A stretch of 29,357 bases of DNA from a virus: the IMG/VR virus record IMGVR_UViG_3300003322_000790, positions 1 to 29,357 of that record, one strand, 5' to 3'. The translations under genes and the position numbers were made by a program. The notes under the pieces were generated by a model, which did not search any database, was not told the origin of the DNA, and saw only the letters and a program-made list of their open reading frames with translations. Below, in pieces: positions 20,258 to 26,132 of this stretch (positions within the stretch are counted from its first letter, which is position 1; each line of letters starts with the position of its first letter).

Positions 20258-20471
20258 GTATATTATCCAAGTTTATTCCACCAGAAAACCTTAAATGGTC
20301 TTTATATTTTTGAGAATAATCAATACAAAATTGATAAAAATCGTCATGGAAAGTATCAATTATTATACAGGTTTTATCTCCCTGCGTAGAATCGACAATT
20401 TTATCAAAGTGGAACTCAATGTTTATTGATTTTAACTCATCACAAAATTGTTGTAAGTGTTTGTTTAACAT
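20226..20471 (-). CDS. Hypothetical protein between two GroES-like genes
   Basis: This 81-aa protein is of unknown family, with a predicted alpha/beta pattern: helix (LNKHLQQFCDELKSIN), strands (IEFHFDKIV and KTCIIID), and a second helix (FYQFCIDYSQKYK). There is no signal peptide or membrane segment. Its ATG lies 4 nt after the TAG stop of the single-domain GroES gene, and its last 32 nt overlap the tandem GroES-like gene, so the three are very likely co-translated. Context suggests a link to the chaperonin proteins, but nothing in the sequence proves it. Confidence 0.6.
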   Translation of the reverse strand: MLNKHLQQFCDELKSINIEFHFDKIVDSTQGDKTCIIIDTFHDDFYQFCIDYSQKYKDHLRFSGGINLDNIHESFMCISER

Positions 20472-20475
20472 AAAA

Positions 20476-20748
20476 CTATATTATCATAATAATATTGGGC
20501 TGCGTTATAAGTAAATATTCTTTTTTATTTATTTCAATAATAGGATAAACTGTACGGTCAAAAAGGATCTCATCTTCTTCTGATATTATTTCACTACATT
20601 TATCTCCCTTCTTGAAAACTTTTCCTTTTAATGGCCTTGATGAGATTGTTTGTTCAGCAAGAACAATCCCCCCTTCTGATTTCTCTTCGTCATCATACTT
20701 TTCTACTAATAACCTTTCTCCTAATGGTTGGTATTTGTTTGTACTCAC
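20476..20748 (-). CDS. Phage GroES-like co-chaperonin
   Basis: A 90-aa single-domain GroES family protein (cellular GroES is about 97 aa). It begins with YQPLGERLLVEK, has the mobile loop with EGGIVL at residues 25-30 (the tripeptide IVL is the GroEL-contacting motif of bacterial GroES), then LKGKVFKKGDK, EDEILFDRTV and a C-terminal strand IEINKKEYLLITQPNI. The T4 Gp31 precedent is a phage GroES that lets host GroEL fold the major capsid protein. The gene sits just upstream of the virion genes, consistent with capsid folding. It ends with TAG, showing that TAG serves as a stop in this genome. Confidence 0.85.
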   Translation of the reverse strand: MSTNKYQPLGERLLVEKYDDEEKSEGGIVLAEQTISSRPLKGKVFKKGDKCSEIISEEDEILFDRTVYPIIEINKKEYLLITQPNIIMII

Positions 20749-20771
20749 ATTTATATTTTTTAGTTTTAAAA

Positions 20772-21101
20772 TTAAGACTCTTCTGTAGGCGGAGGCGGAT
20801 TGAATTTGAATTTTATTGCGGTCACAGGAATGATATAGCTTTCAACCAAGTTGCCAGTAGATACTCCGGTTCCATCTGTATCATCAGATATAAAATAAAC
20901 ACTGGTTGCATCGTAAGCAACAATATCATCTACTGCATAGGTAACTCCTGAAGATGCTATTTTATTGACTTTACCCCACGTTAGAAATAAGGATTGAATG
21001 CTTTTTTTAATACTAAAAGTCATTACTGATTTATCATAGTCATCAGTGACAGCAGTTACACTTAAAAGTCCGGTTGATAATTCACAATTTTCAAGATACA
21101 T
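20772..21101 (-). CDS. Small beta-rich hypothetical protein, possible virion protein
   Basis: This 109-aa protein is rich in Thr, Ser and Val, with alternating hydrophobic strands (LLSVTAVTDDYDKSVMTFSI, VTYAVDDIVAYDATSVYFI) and a Pro-rich acidic tail (KFNPPPPTEES). No catalytic motif is seen. The beta-sandwich-like composition and the position before the chaperonin and virion genes fit a small decoration or minor structural protein, but this is a weak inference. It overlaps the upstream 87-aa gene by 11 nt. Confidence 0.55.
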   Translation of the reverse strand: MYLENCELSTGLLSVTAVTDDYDKSVMTFSIKKSIQSLFLTWGKVNKIASSGVTYAVDDIVAYDATSVYFISDDTDGTGVSTGNLVESYIIPVTAIKFKFNPPPPTEES

Positions 21102-21354
21102 TCTTAGTTTTTATTTTATAAGTGCGGAGATAAAAAACAAAAGATAGCTCTTTATATTTTTCTGTTTCTGATAATTGAAAAGGGACATTGGATCGCTGTA
21201 TGCCAGACAAAATAGTATTGAAAGGTTTACTTGGAATTATGAACCATACACTATTGCTATATCCTATGTAGTCAAGTTCCTCATTAAATTTAGTTATTTC
21301 TCCTTTTTCAAGAAAGAAAAGCATGTGCTTTGGTATAATCTTTAAATACTCCAA
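21091..21354 (-). CDS. Hypothetical small protein
   Basis: This 87-aa protein is rich in Phe, Lys and Ile with no recognised motif. The order looks like strand (EYLKIIPKHMLFFLE), helix (EITKFNEELDYIGY), strand (SVWFIIPSK) and a basic end (YLRTYKIKTK). It is not a membrane protein. It is packed 4 nt after the 103-aa membrane-anchored gene and overlaps the next gene by 11 nt, so it belongs to the same transcript. Function unknown. Confidence 0.5.
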   Translation of the reverse strand: MEYLKIIPKHMLFFLEKGEITKFNEELDYIGYSNSVWFIIPSKPFNTILSGIQRSNVPFQLSETEKYKELSFVFYLRTYKIKTKNVS

Positions 21355-21358
21355 ATTT

Positions 21359-21670
21359 TTATTTCGTCAGTTTGTGTTTTTTGATTCCTTCTTCAAAATT
21401 TTTATTTGCTTTAAAAAGAGAATCGTAATCAAGAGTTTTAAGCATGTTATTTATTGTTTCTTCTGAAAGTTGTAATATTCTTCCATTTTCTATTATCTGT
21501 TCTATTAAGATGTTGTATTTATAATTAAAGTTATCATTTTTTTCTGCAAGTTCTACTACTTCCTTTTTTAGACCATGATATTTTATATGAAGCCAAAAAC
21601 CATAAGCCCATCCTGATACAGCAGAAAAAAGACAAATAATAATAACAAGTATATCTGTTTTAGAAGTCAT
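21359..21670 (-). CDS. Membrane-anchored coiled-coil protein (spanin-like candidate)
   Basis: This 103-aa protein has an N-terminal membrane segment at about residues 6-29 (DILVIIICLFSAVSGWAYGF), then a charged helical region (KKEVVELAEKNDNFNYKYN onward) predicted as coiled coil to the C-terminus. One N-terminal anchor plus a long periplasmic helix is the layout of inner-membrane spanins (Rz-like), but no lipoprotein partner or endolysin is visible nearby. An injected or virion-associated membrane protein is an alternative. It overlaps the NinG-like gene by 4 nt (ATGA). Confidence 0.45.
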   Translation of the reverse strand: MTSKTDILVIIICLFSAVSGWAYGFWLHIKYHGLKKEVVELAEKNDNFNYKYNILIEQIIENGRILQLSEETINNMLKTLDYDSLFKANKNFEEGIKKHKLTK

Positions 21671-22209
21671 TTTAATTGTTTAAGTAGTTCATTTACTTTT
21701 TGATGGTAGTTAAGTATCATTTGTTTTAGTTCTTCATGGGTTGGTTTGTAAACAATTCTGCTTTCTTCTAGAAGGTATTCAGTTATACCGGGGTTTTCTT
21801 GTTCTAATTTAGCAGCGTAAACAGGTATGTTACCATGTTTACCGCAATTTTCGTATTCGGTTTGTGGACGGCAGTTTCGTTCATCCCAGCGGGTAAAAAA
21901 ATTACTCCTTGAAATGAAATGGCCGCACTGCATTTCTGTCCAATGTTTTTTAACTCTTGATGTATAACATTCTACCATTCCTTTTTCATCAGCATATTTT
22001 AAACGAATGTATTTTGAAAATATTGCGTCAAGTCTGTGAACTAATTCAGATAACGTTTCATCTTGCTCAACTTCTTTTTCTTCTTTGGCTAAAACACTCT
22101 GAATAGTGGCGCATTGCTGACAACGACCTTTAGAGAAAATCCGAGAAGGTTTCCCACACGATATACATGGTTTAATTTTTAATTTAATAGTGGAGTTATA
22201 TGCATACAT
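21667..22209 (-). CDS. ninG: NinG/Rap-like recombination nuclease with a degraded zinc site
   Basis: This 180-aa protein resembles the lambda NinG (Rap) family, HNH-type structure-selective endonucleases of phage recombination. Visible features are an N-terminal zinc finger (C15-x2-C18 and C30-x2-C33), the family segment LDAIFSKYIRLKYAD (60-74), a core with CGHF (95-98), SRSNFFTRWDERN (100-112) and a C-terminal helix. The core zinc ligands are damaged: C81-Y-T-S84 replaces C-x2-C, and Q116-T-E-Y-E-N-C122 replaces QC-x2-CN. The fold may persist while metal binding and activity are altered. It starts in a TAATG overlap with the RepL-like gene. Confidence 0.75.
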   Translation of the reverse strand: MYAYNSTIKLKIKPCISCGKPSRIFSKGRCQQCATIQSVLAKEEKEVEQDETLSELVHRLDAIFSKYIRLKYADEKGMVECYTSRVKKHWTEMQCGHFISRSNFFTRWDERNCRPQTEYENCGKHGNIPVYAAKLEQENPGITEYLLEESRIVYKPTHEELKQMILNYHQKVNELLKQLK

Positions 22210-22676
22210 TATTCTTGGCGATTTGGGTTATATGAGATTAGGTTACCATCTTTTATTTCATCCTTAATAAAATTTAAGCGTTCATTCTTTTCATCCCGCC
22301 AAAATATATGAGGATTGAAATAATAATGCCCCTTGCCTACCTGAGTTATAGCTTTCGCATTTTTAAGTTCTGAAATGCAATTAAGGAATGTGCGGTAAGT
22401 TACTTCCATATTTGCATCCTTTCTGCCTAAGAATGAATTAAATGATTCAAAAAGGTGCTTAGAACTTACAAATCCGTTTTGCTTATTTATACTGTTCTTT
22501 AGGAGCCAGAATAAAAGTTTATAAGTAGTAACGGAATTTATACTGTCTGAAATTTCATTTATACAATCGTATATCTGCGTAAAATCAGTATCAACTTCAA
22601 TCCAACCTTGACGATTTTTAATTGTAGTTTCCTCAAATTGAAAGTATATCCTTCTCGGCATATCATGTATTTGCAT
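22209..22676 (-). CDS. RepL-like winged-helix replication/regulatory protein
   Basis: This 155-aa protein has a winged-helix region at about residues 45-130: SVTTYKLLFWLLKNSINKQNG, recognition-helix candidate MEVTYRTFLNCISELKNAKA and a wing ending ITQVGKGHYYFNPHIFW. The combination of late helix, KA-I-x-x-V-G-K-G-x-Y-x-FNP and W-R is typical of RepL-type plasmid and phage replication proteins. DNA binding is therefore likely, for replication or for control of the downstream block. Start choice: ATG at 22676 sits 2 nt from a TATATTTG box (22679-22686); if that box is the -7 promoter element, transcription would begin inside the codons after this ATG, and the in-frame ATG at 22661 (codon 6) becomes the better start. 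Confidence 0.6.
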   Translation of the reverse strand: MQIHDMPRRIYFQFEETTIKNRQGWIEVDTDFTQIYDCINEISDSINSVTTYKLLFWLLKNSINKQNGFVSSKHLFESFNSFLGRKDANMEVTYRTFLNCISELKNAKAITQVGKGHYYFNPHIFWRDEKNERLNFIKDEIKDGNLISYNPNRQE

Positions 22677-22678
22677 AA

Positions 22679-22686
22679 CAAATATA
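22679..22686 (-). promoter_or_regulatory. Candidate Bacteroidota -7 promoter box
   Basis: On the minus strand the sequence TATATTTG matches the Bacteroidota -7 consensus TAnnTTTG exactly. It ends 2 nt before the first ATG of the RepL-like gene, in the only sizeable gap of the leftward array. No clear -33 TTG element is present about 19 nt upstream, so the match may be chance in AT-rich DNA. If active it would drive the NinG, GroES and virion block and give a very short or absent leader. Confidence 0.4.
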
Positions 22687-22727
22687 CTTTAAAATGAATT
22701 TAATTTCATTAAATATTTTCAGTTAAA

Positions 22728-22766
22728 GTGAAATAAAACATACGTATTAGTGAACTGTTATTTCAC
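22728..22766. repeat. Inverted repeat in the 223-nt gap (operator candidate)
   Basis: The 223-nt gap 22677-22899 holds no convincing gene. It contains GTGAAATAA at 22728-22736 and its exact reverse complement TTATTTCAC at 22758-22766, separated by 21 nt centred near TACGTA. A smaller inverted element (AATGAA / TTCATT) lies close to the RepL-like gene start around 22693-22710. Paired sites about three helical turns apart beside a promoter candidate suggest an operator bound by a dimer or pair of dimers, perhaps the RepL-like protein or the repressor at 27.4 kb. There is no T-run, so a terminator is unlikely. Confidence 0.45.
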
Positions 22767-22899
22767 CAAAATATTTTAAAAGCCTTATTGTGATTGTATT
22801 TTTCATGATTATTGCTATTTATATTATGAAACAACGATTATTTCGCTTATATAAAGTTGAATAATATTCCGAACGTACAAGTGAGTGACACAACAGGAG

Positions 22900-23190
22900 C
22901 TAAATAGTAGCACTGTTTTTGATAACCAAATAAATTTCCTCTTTATTTCGGTCTGATGTTACAACTACCGGATAATCTTTAAGTATCTCTCTTACTTTAT
23001 GTTCGTATTCATCAATTAAAATACCGGCGCAAAAGAAAGAAAGGCCTGTTATTGTTTCTTTTGTTTTTATTAACCATAAGTCTTTGCGATCATAATAACT
23101 ACGATGTGGCTTAAATTGTTTATGAACTTCTTTTACAGCATATATCTCATGCTCTTTAAGAATGTTTATTATTTCATCGTAAGTTGTCAT
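22900..23190 (-). CDS. Hypothetical accessory protein
   Basis: This 96-aa protein is of unknown family. A helix (TYDEIINILKEHEIYAVKEV) is followed by strands LWLIKTKETITGLSFFCAG, a helix ILIDEYEHKVREILKDYPV and strands PVVVTSDRNKEEIYLVI, suggesting a small alpha/beta domain. It starts in an ATGA overlap with a small membrane gene and ends with TAG before the 223-nt gap. It is the last gene of the accessory block. Confidence 0.6.
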   Translation of the reverse strand: MTTYDEIINILKEHEIYAVKEVHKQFKPHRSYYDRKDLWLIKTKETITGLSFFCAGILIDEYEHKVREILKDYPVVVTSDRNKEEIYLVIKNSATI

Positions 23191-23351
23191 GAAGCTTTAA
23201 CTATAAGATATAAAAGAAATAAAGCATCAATAAATGTTATTGCTGCCATAAAATAAAAAAAATAGCTTGAAACAAAATGAGAAATAAAAAGTACTATACT
23301 GCTTAATGGAAGTAAGTACGCGGTCATTTTAATTGTTCTGTCAAAACTCAT
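23187..23351 (-). CDS. Small two-helix membrane protein
   Basis: A 54-residue ORF running from ATG at 23351 to TGA at 23187. After a short basic start (MSFDRTIKM) there are two hydrophobic stretches, about residues 9-27 and 31-52, so a hairpin membrane protein is likely. Its TGA overlaps the next ATG (ATGA), and its start is preceded by the sequence also found before the 96-aa gene at 23664 (AACGTATTACAG on the plus strand). That coupling and leader support it as a real gene. A holin-like or superinfection-exclusion role is possible but unsupported. Confidence 0.65.
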   Translation of the reverse strand: MSFDRTIKMTAYLLPLSSIVLFISHFVSSYFFYFMAAITFIDALFLLYLIVKAS

Positions 23352-23360
23352 AATTTATTA

Positions 23361-23372
23361 AACGTATTACAG
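23361..23372 (-). promoter_or_regulatory. Half copy of the repeated upstream element
   Basis: AACGTATTACAG (plus-strand reading) lies 9 nt before the start codon of the 54-aa membrane gene and is identical to the proximal part of the full element at 23674-23701. The distal box TATTGTGT is missing here, since the corresponding position falls in the 3' end of the upstream gene. Confidence 0.45.
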
Positions 23373-23373
23373 A

Positions 23374-23664
23374 TTAAAGAATTTCAATTTCAAAATCGTC
23401 ATAATCACGCCCCACAATAACACCAGAGTATAATTCATGGTCTTTTTTTTGCCCATTATACCCAACGTAACCAATTCCTTCAATCAAACCATAATGCCCT
23501 TCCTTTACTACATGGTATGCTATCTGTTTTAGCATATCGTATTGGTCGGCTTCAGGATAGATAGCTTTTTTATATGCTTCTAAAGATTCTTTAAACTCTT
23601 TTGAGTCTGAATCGTAATCAAGTGTCACAGTTGTAGTTAATTCTAATGTTATTTGTTGTTGCAT
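23374..23664 (-). CDS. Hypothetical accessory protein
   Basis: This 96-aa acidic protein is of unknown family. Its N-terminus alternates hydrophobic residues (QITLELTTTVTLDYD), then a helix (EFKESLEAYKKAIYPEADQY), a helix (DMLKQIAYHVVKEGHYGLI) and a final acidic strand region (VGRDYDDFEIEIL). The layout resembles small host-takeover or inhibitor proteins, but this is not diagnostic. Its start is preceded by a full copy of the bipartite element, so it may have its own promoter. Confidence 0.6.
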   Translation of the reverse strand: MQQQITLELTTTVTLDYDSDSKEFKESLEAYKKAIYPEADQYDMLKQIAYHVVKEGHYGLIEGIGYVGYNGQKKDHELYSGVIVGRDYDDFEIEIL

Positions 23665-23673
23665 AATTTAAAA

Positions 23674-23701
23674 AACGTATTACAGTGAATGTATATTGTG
23701 T
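23674..23701 (-). promoter_or_regulatory. Bipartite upstream element, copy 1
   Basis: Plus-strand reading AACGTATT-N12-TATTGTGT, placed 9 nt before the start codon at 23664. Read in the direction of the gene this is ACACAATA-N12-AATACGTT. The same two boxes with the same 12-nt spacing occur at 24550-24577 and 26133-26160, each 8-10 nt before a start codon. It could be a promoter recognised by a phage-specific factor or a shared regulator site. Confidence 0.6.
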
Positions 23702-23718
23702 CGAATGATCAATATTTT

Positions 23719-23991
23719 TTACCAGCAAGAATAAACAGATGCTTCAAGGTCAAATTCATTTTTAACAGCATGGTAAATGGCATCGCATAAATTGTAACAT
23801 TCTGGCGCTGCTTCTTCAATTAATATAAATACCTCATTCTCATCTTCAAACTTTTTTACTTCGATGCATCTTATACTTCCCCAATTTACCGGGTCATTGG
23901 CTACTCCTGCTTCAACTCTTAATTCGGGATGTTCTACCAAATTATCTAAATATTTATTTACGTATTCTTTTATTTGCTCTTTTAAATTCAT
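23719..23991 (-). CDS. Hypothetical accessory protein
   Basis: This 90-aa acidic protein is of unknown family: a helix (LKEQIKEYVNKYLDNLVEHP), a strand region around WGSIRCIEVKKFEDENEVFI and a final helix (CYNLCDAIYHAVKNEFDLEA) with several Cys residues. No membrane segment. Its start is preceded by TATTGTGT at 24001-24008, the distal box of the repeated element, but without the proximal box. Confidence 0.6.
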   Translation of the reverse strand: MNLKEQIKEYVNKYLDNLVEHPELRVEAGVANDPVNWGSIRCIEVKKFEDENEVFILIEEAAPECYNLCDAIYHAVKNEFDLEASVYSCW

Positions 23992-24000
23992 ATTAAGCTA

Positions 24001-24008
24001 TATTGTGT
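24001..24008 (-). promoter_or_regulatory. Single TATTGTGT box before the 90-aa gene
   Basis: The octamer lies 9 nt from the start codon and is directly joined to the stop codon of the upstream gene. The 16 nt TATTGTGTTTATTTAA are identical here and at 24570, so the two gene junctions may share ancestry. Confidence 0.35.
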
Positions 24009-24539
24009 TTATTTAAAATATTTTTCAAATTCAGGATGAAGAAAACCTATACCTTGCTTACCTAATGACTTCCCATTAAAAAAATATCTAATCGGATGTA
24101 TTCTAATGACATTATCAAAAAGAAGACACCATTGTTTTTTGATGACATTTTTCCCGCTAACTTCAAATTCTCTTTCCCCCGCATACTTAACAAAGCATTT
24201 TTGTTCATCTACTTCAGACATGGGATAAAATTTAATTAAATCTCCATATCCTAATAAGGTTTCGTCCATGTTTTTAGTTACATCATTTTTTAGGATCGAC
24301 TTTATATTACTTGCTATTTCATTACCGCACCATTCAATAAGTGTTTTATTATCACACCATTTTCTTGTGGTATAAAAAGCATATCTCCCTAATGGGAAAG
24401 GGGGCTTTCTTCCTTTCATAACCCATCTCGTTTCTATTTTCCCATGAAACATTAATGACCCAAATGGTTGATAAAATCCAAGAGTTCTTATTGCATCTTT
24501 CATGTTTGTTGTTTCTGTATTACCAAAAAGGTCTGTCAT
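24009..24539 (-). CDS. ASCH/PUA-like domain protein
   Basis: This 176-aa protein resembles the ASCH family (PUA-like fold, RNA or nucleotide binding). Residues 19-60 show the order L-x-x-Y-Q-P-x-x-S-L-x-x-x-G-x-I-x-x-R followed by LGRYAFYTTRK, matching the ASCH opening (P-W/F-x-x-L-I/M-x-x-G-x-K-x-x-E-x-R, then G-x-x-x-I-H/Y-x-S). A full bipartite element precedes it. Phage ASCH proteins have been proposed to act on modified RNA or in translation control; here the role is unknown. Confidence 0.6.
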   Translation of the reverse strand: MTDLFGNTETTNMKDAIRTLGFYQPFGSLMFHGKIETRWVMKGRKPPFPLGRYAFYTTRKWCDNKTLIEWCGNEIASNIKSILKNDVTKNMDETLLGYGDLIKFYPMSEVDEQKCFVKYAGEREFEVSGKNVIKKQWCLLFDNVIRIHPIRYFFNGKSLGKQGIGFLHPEFEKYFK

Positions 24540-24549
24540 ATTTTTATTA

Positions 24550-24577
24550 AACGTTATTAATGGGTAGTTTATTGTGT
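24550..24577 (-). promoter_or_regulatory. Bipartite upstream element, copy 2
   Basis: AACGTTAT-N12-TATTGTGT in plus-strand reading, 10 nt before the start codon of the ASCH-like gene. It exactly fills the gap between this start codon and the stop codon of the upstream 131-aa gene. Confidence 0.6.
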
Positions 24578-24973
24578 TTATTTAATGTTTCCAGCAGGGA
24601 TAAAAGAAAGAATAAATGGCCTTTCAATATATTTATCTAATGGAATTTTATAATCATCAAATTCAAAACAAGTTACGGTTCCCCATTCGGTAGTTTCTAC
24701 TTCAAAATGTTGTGAAACGTCAAGTGCTTTCATGAATTTAATCCAATGTTCTCTTTCATGTGAAAATGGCGGGTGATTCATTCTTTCACATCTTTCAATA
24801 TAATCCTTTACCTCTTGAGAAAGTTGTTGTTTTTGTTGGTCTGTTAATCGTGAATAGTAATTGATAATTATATCATCTGGTAAGGTAGCGCAAGCGATTG
24901 ATTGACGGCCTAAAGCATATCTTAAAGCCATCCATAAAAGATTCCATTCAAAATCGGAAAGTGGTTGTATCAT
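24578..24973 (-). CDS. Conserved phage protein of unknown function
   Basis: This 131-aa protein begins with LSDFEWNLLWMALRYALGRQ, continues CATLPDDIIINYYSRLTDQQK and a charged helix (QEVKDYIERCERM), and ends in a compact region with YKIPLDKYIERPF. I recall this W-x-x-x-RYALGRQ pattern from uncharacterised proteins of Bacteroidota phages and mobile elements. The Trp/Arg-rich start and absence of membrane segments suggest a soluble binding protein. It starts in an ATGA overlap with the 86-aa gene. Confidence 0.55.
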   Translation of the reverse strand: MIQPLSDFEWNLLWMALRYALGRQSIACATLPDDIIINYYSRLTDQQKQQLSQEVKDYIERCERMNHPPFSHEREHWIKFMKALDVSQHFEVETTEWGTVTCFEFDDYKIPLDKYIERPFILSFIPAGNIK

Positions 24974-25230
24974 ATTATTTCACTTAATACTTTTTCATTA
25001 ACAAGTTCTGTTTCATCTAAGTCTGATAAAGGAATAAAGTGTTTTATTTTGTATCTACAATACAAAGGGCGCTCTTCTAAGATGTATGCTTTATCGGTAA
25101 GATTGAAAGCAGAATATACCTCATCCAATACCGTATAAGTTTCTCCAAAATAAACACCTAATTCTGGTAGTATTTTAGTTACACTGCCATTAAACCCATG
25201 ATTTGCAGTCTGAATGCAAAGGACTTTCAT
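24970..25230 (-). CDS. Conserved hypothetical protein, beta-rich
   Basis: This 86-aa protein starts MKVLCIQTANHGFNG, continues LGVYFGETYTVLDEV and AYILEERPLYCRYKIKHFIP, and ends with LSDLDETELVNEKVLSEI. The pattern (strand, GETYTV, YxLEE, FIPLSDLDE) is familiar from small uncharacterised Bacteroidota phage and plasmid proteins, probably a small SH3-like barrel. ATGA overlap with the next gene. Function unknown. Confidence 0.6.
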   Translation of the reverse strand: MKVLCIQTANHGFNGSVTKILPELGVYFGETYTVLDEVYSAFNLTDKAYILEERPLYCRYKIKHFIPLSDLDETELVNEKVLSEII

Positions 25231-25244
25231 AAAAAATGTTTTTA

Positions 25245-25433
25245 TTAAGCAATTTCTTTGCCGGTTATAGTTTCATATATACTGCAAAACATTCTTATTA
25301 CGACCATTAAAGGCCAAAATACACCCCATAACACATTACTACAAGAGTACCAAATATCATCGCTATCCCAAAAGTAAAAAGCTATGAAAACCAATGTAAT
25401 TGTTATTCCTATATAAATACCCAAGTAGATCAT
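25245..25433 (-). CDS. Small two-helix membrane protein
   Basis: This 62-aa protein has two hydrophobic segments: residues 2-22 (IYLGIYIGITITLVFIAFYF) and about 31-50 (CSNVLWGVFWPLMVVIRMFC), joined by an acidic turn (WDSDDIWYS). The C-terminus is short and polar. The start is in an ATGA overlap with a 51-residue gene. A small hairpin membrane protein could be a holin-like or superinfection protein; no motif decides it. Confidence 0.6.
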   Translation of the reverse strand: MIYLGIYIGITITLVFIAFYFWDSDDIWYSCSNVLWGVFWPLMVVIRMFCSIYETITGKEIA

Positions 25434-25585
25434 TGTTCATTATTTTTAATAAGGGAAAATATTACTTTAAGTTCACTAATTGAAAAGGAAACAAATAAAA
25501 AATCTTCATCTTCACTTTTATAAAAATCAATTGAATTATTAATTTTATTGATAACGCTATCTACTTCTTCTTTAGTGTATGGCAT
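25430..25585 (-). CDS. Small hypothetical protein (51 aa)
   Basis: A 51-residue ORF from ATG at 25585 to TGA at 25430. It begins MPYTKEEVDSVINKINNSID and ends VSFSISELKVIFSLIKNNEQ, so two helices are likely. Its TGA overlaps the next ATG (ATGA), and its start overlaps the end of the 63-aa gene by 14 nt, both typical of this array. The first 15 nt of the gene (25571-25585) recur at 25772-25786. Function unknown. Confidence 0.65.
   Translation of the reverse strand: MPYTKEEVDSVINKINNSIDFYKSEDEDFLFVSFSISELKVIFSLIKNNEQ
25571..25585. repeat. 15-nt repeat copy A (start of the 51-aa gene)
   Basis: TTTAGTGTATGGCAT occurs here and at 25772-25786. In leftward reading it encodes the start MPYTK of the 51-aa gene. 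Confidence 0.7.
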
Positions 25586-25763
25586 CATAAATATTTTTAA
25601 ATTTCAGAATAGTCATATTCTTTCTTCTATGGTCATAAGGTGTTAATTCTACTCCTAATGGGGAAACATGAGTTACTTTATACTTAATGCCATTCAAGGT
25701 TATATCTTCCCCCAATAGTAATTTAAAAGCATAATCTTCTCTTGTATCTACTTTGCATTTCAT
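25572..25763 (-). CDS. Hypothetical protein (63 aa)
   Basis: This 63-aa protein has a basic start (MKCKVDTREDYAFKLLLGED), then a beta-rich stretch (ITLNGIKYKVTHVSPLGVEL) and a C-terminal segment NMTILKFKNIYDAIH. It is probably a small beta-barrel-like domain of unknown role. Its ATG overlaps the stop of an 8-codon ORF (25760-25786), a possible translational coupling signal. Confidence 0.55.
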   Translation of the reverse strand: MKCKVDTREDYAFKLLLGEDITLNGIKYKVTHVSPLGVELTPYDHRRKNMTILKFKNIYDAIH

Positions 25764-25786
25764 AAAATTATTTTAGTGTATGGCAT
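25760..25786 (-). other. 8-codon mini-ORF carrying repeat copy B
   Basis: Leftward ATG at 25786 opens MPYTKIIL and stops at a TGA that overlaps the ATG of the 63-aa gene (ATGA). The first 15 nt are copy B (25772-25786) of the repeat at 25571-25585. It is either a leader peptide used for translational coupling or the remnant of a duplicated gene start. No independent evidence of translation is available. Confidence 0.35.
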
Positions 25787-25794
25787 GAGATAAA

Positions 25795-26124
25795 TCATTT
25801 ACTAAATGATTCAAGTCCTATTGCACGTTTAAATACATCTGACTTTTCATTGCTTTTTAAAAAGTTTTCAAAAGCCTCTCCACTAGTATCGCCCCCGCCA
25901 AAAGGTATTTTATTGTTTTTACAAAAACATTCAAGAGAAGCACCAAAAGGAGCATTCTGGTATCTTTTCTGATTCTCTTCCGGCATTATGTATGCTAATA
26001 CATATTTGTAAAAACCACCCATTCCTCTCTTTTTATGACCAGCGCCACCTTCAATATGCAAATAATGATAAAACCAAAAACCATTAACAGCACTTTTAGT
26101 CATTAAATAATTTGGAATATTCAT
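25795..26124 (-). CDS. Hypothetical accessory protein
   Basis: This 109-aa protein is rich in Gly and aromatic residues. Notable stretches are VNGFWFYHYLHIEGGAGHKK, GMGGFYKYVLAYIMPEENQK and KIPFGGGDTSGEAFENFLKS. It is not a membrane protein and I do not recognise a family. A full bipartite element precedes its start codon. It ends with TGA. Confidence 0.6.
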   Translation of the reverse strand: MNIPNYLMTKSAVNGFWFYHYLHIEGGAGHKKRGMGGFYKYVLAYIMPEENQKRYQNAPFGASLECFCKNNKIPFGGGDTSGEAFENFLKSNEKSDVFKRAIGLESFSK

Positions 26125-26132
26125 AATTAATA

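Noticed and set aside
22747-22806. 19-codon leftward ORF in the 223-nt gap (starts MKNTITIRLLKYFGEI)
   Set aside because: Too short, overlaps the inverted repeat, and not coupled to a neighbour.
22805-22864. 19-codon rightward ORF in the same gap
   Set aside because: Opposite strand to the whole array, very short, no promoter or partner gene.
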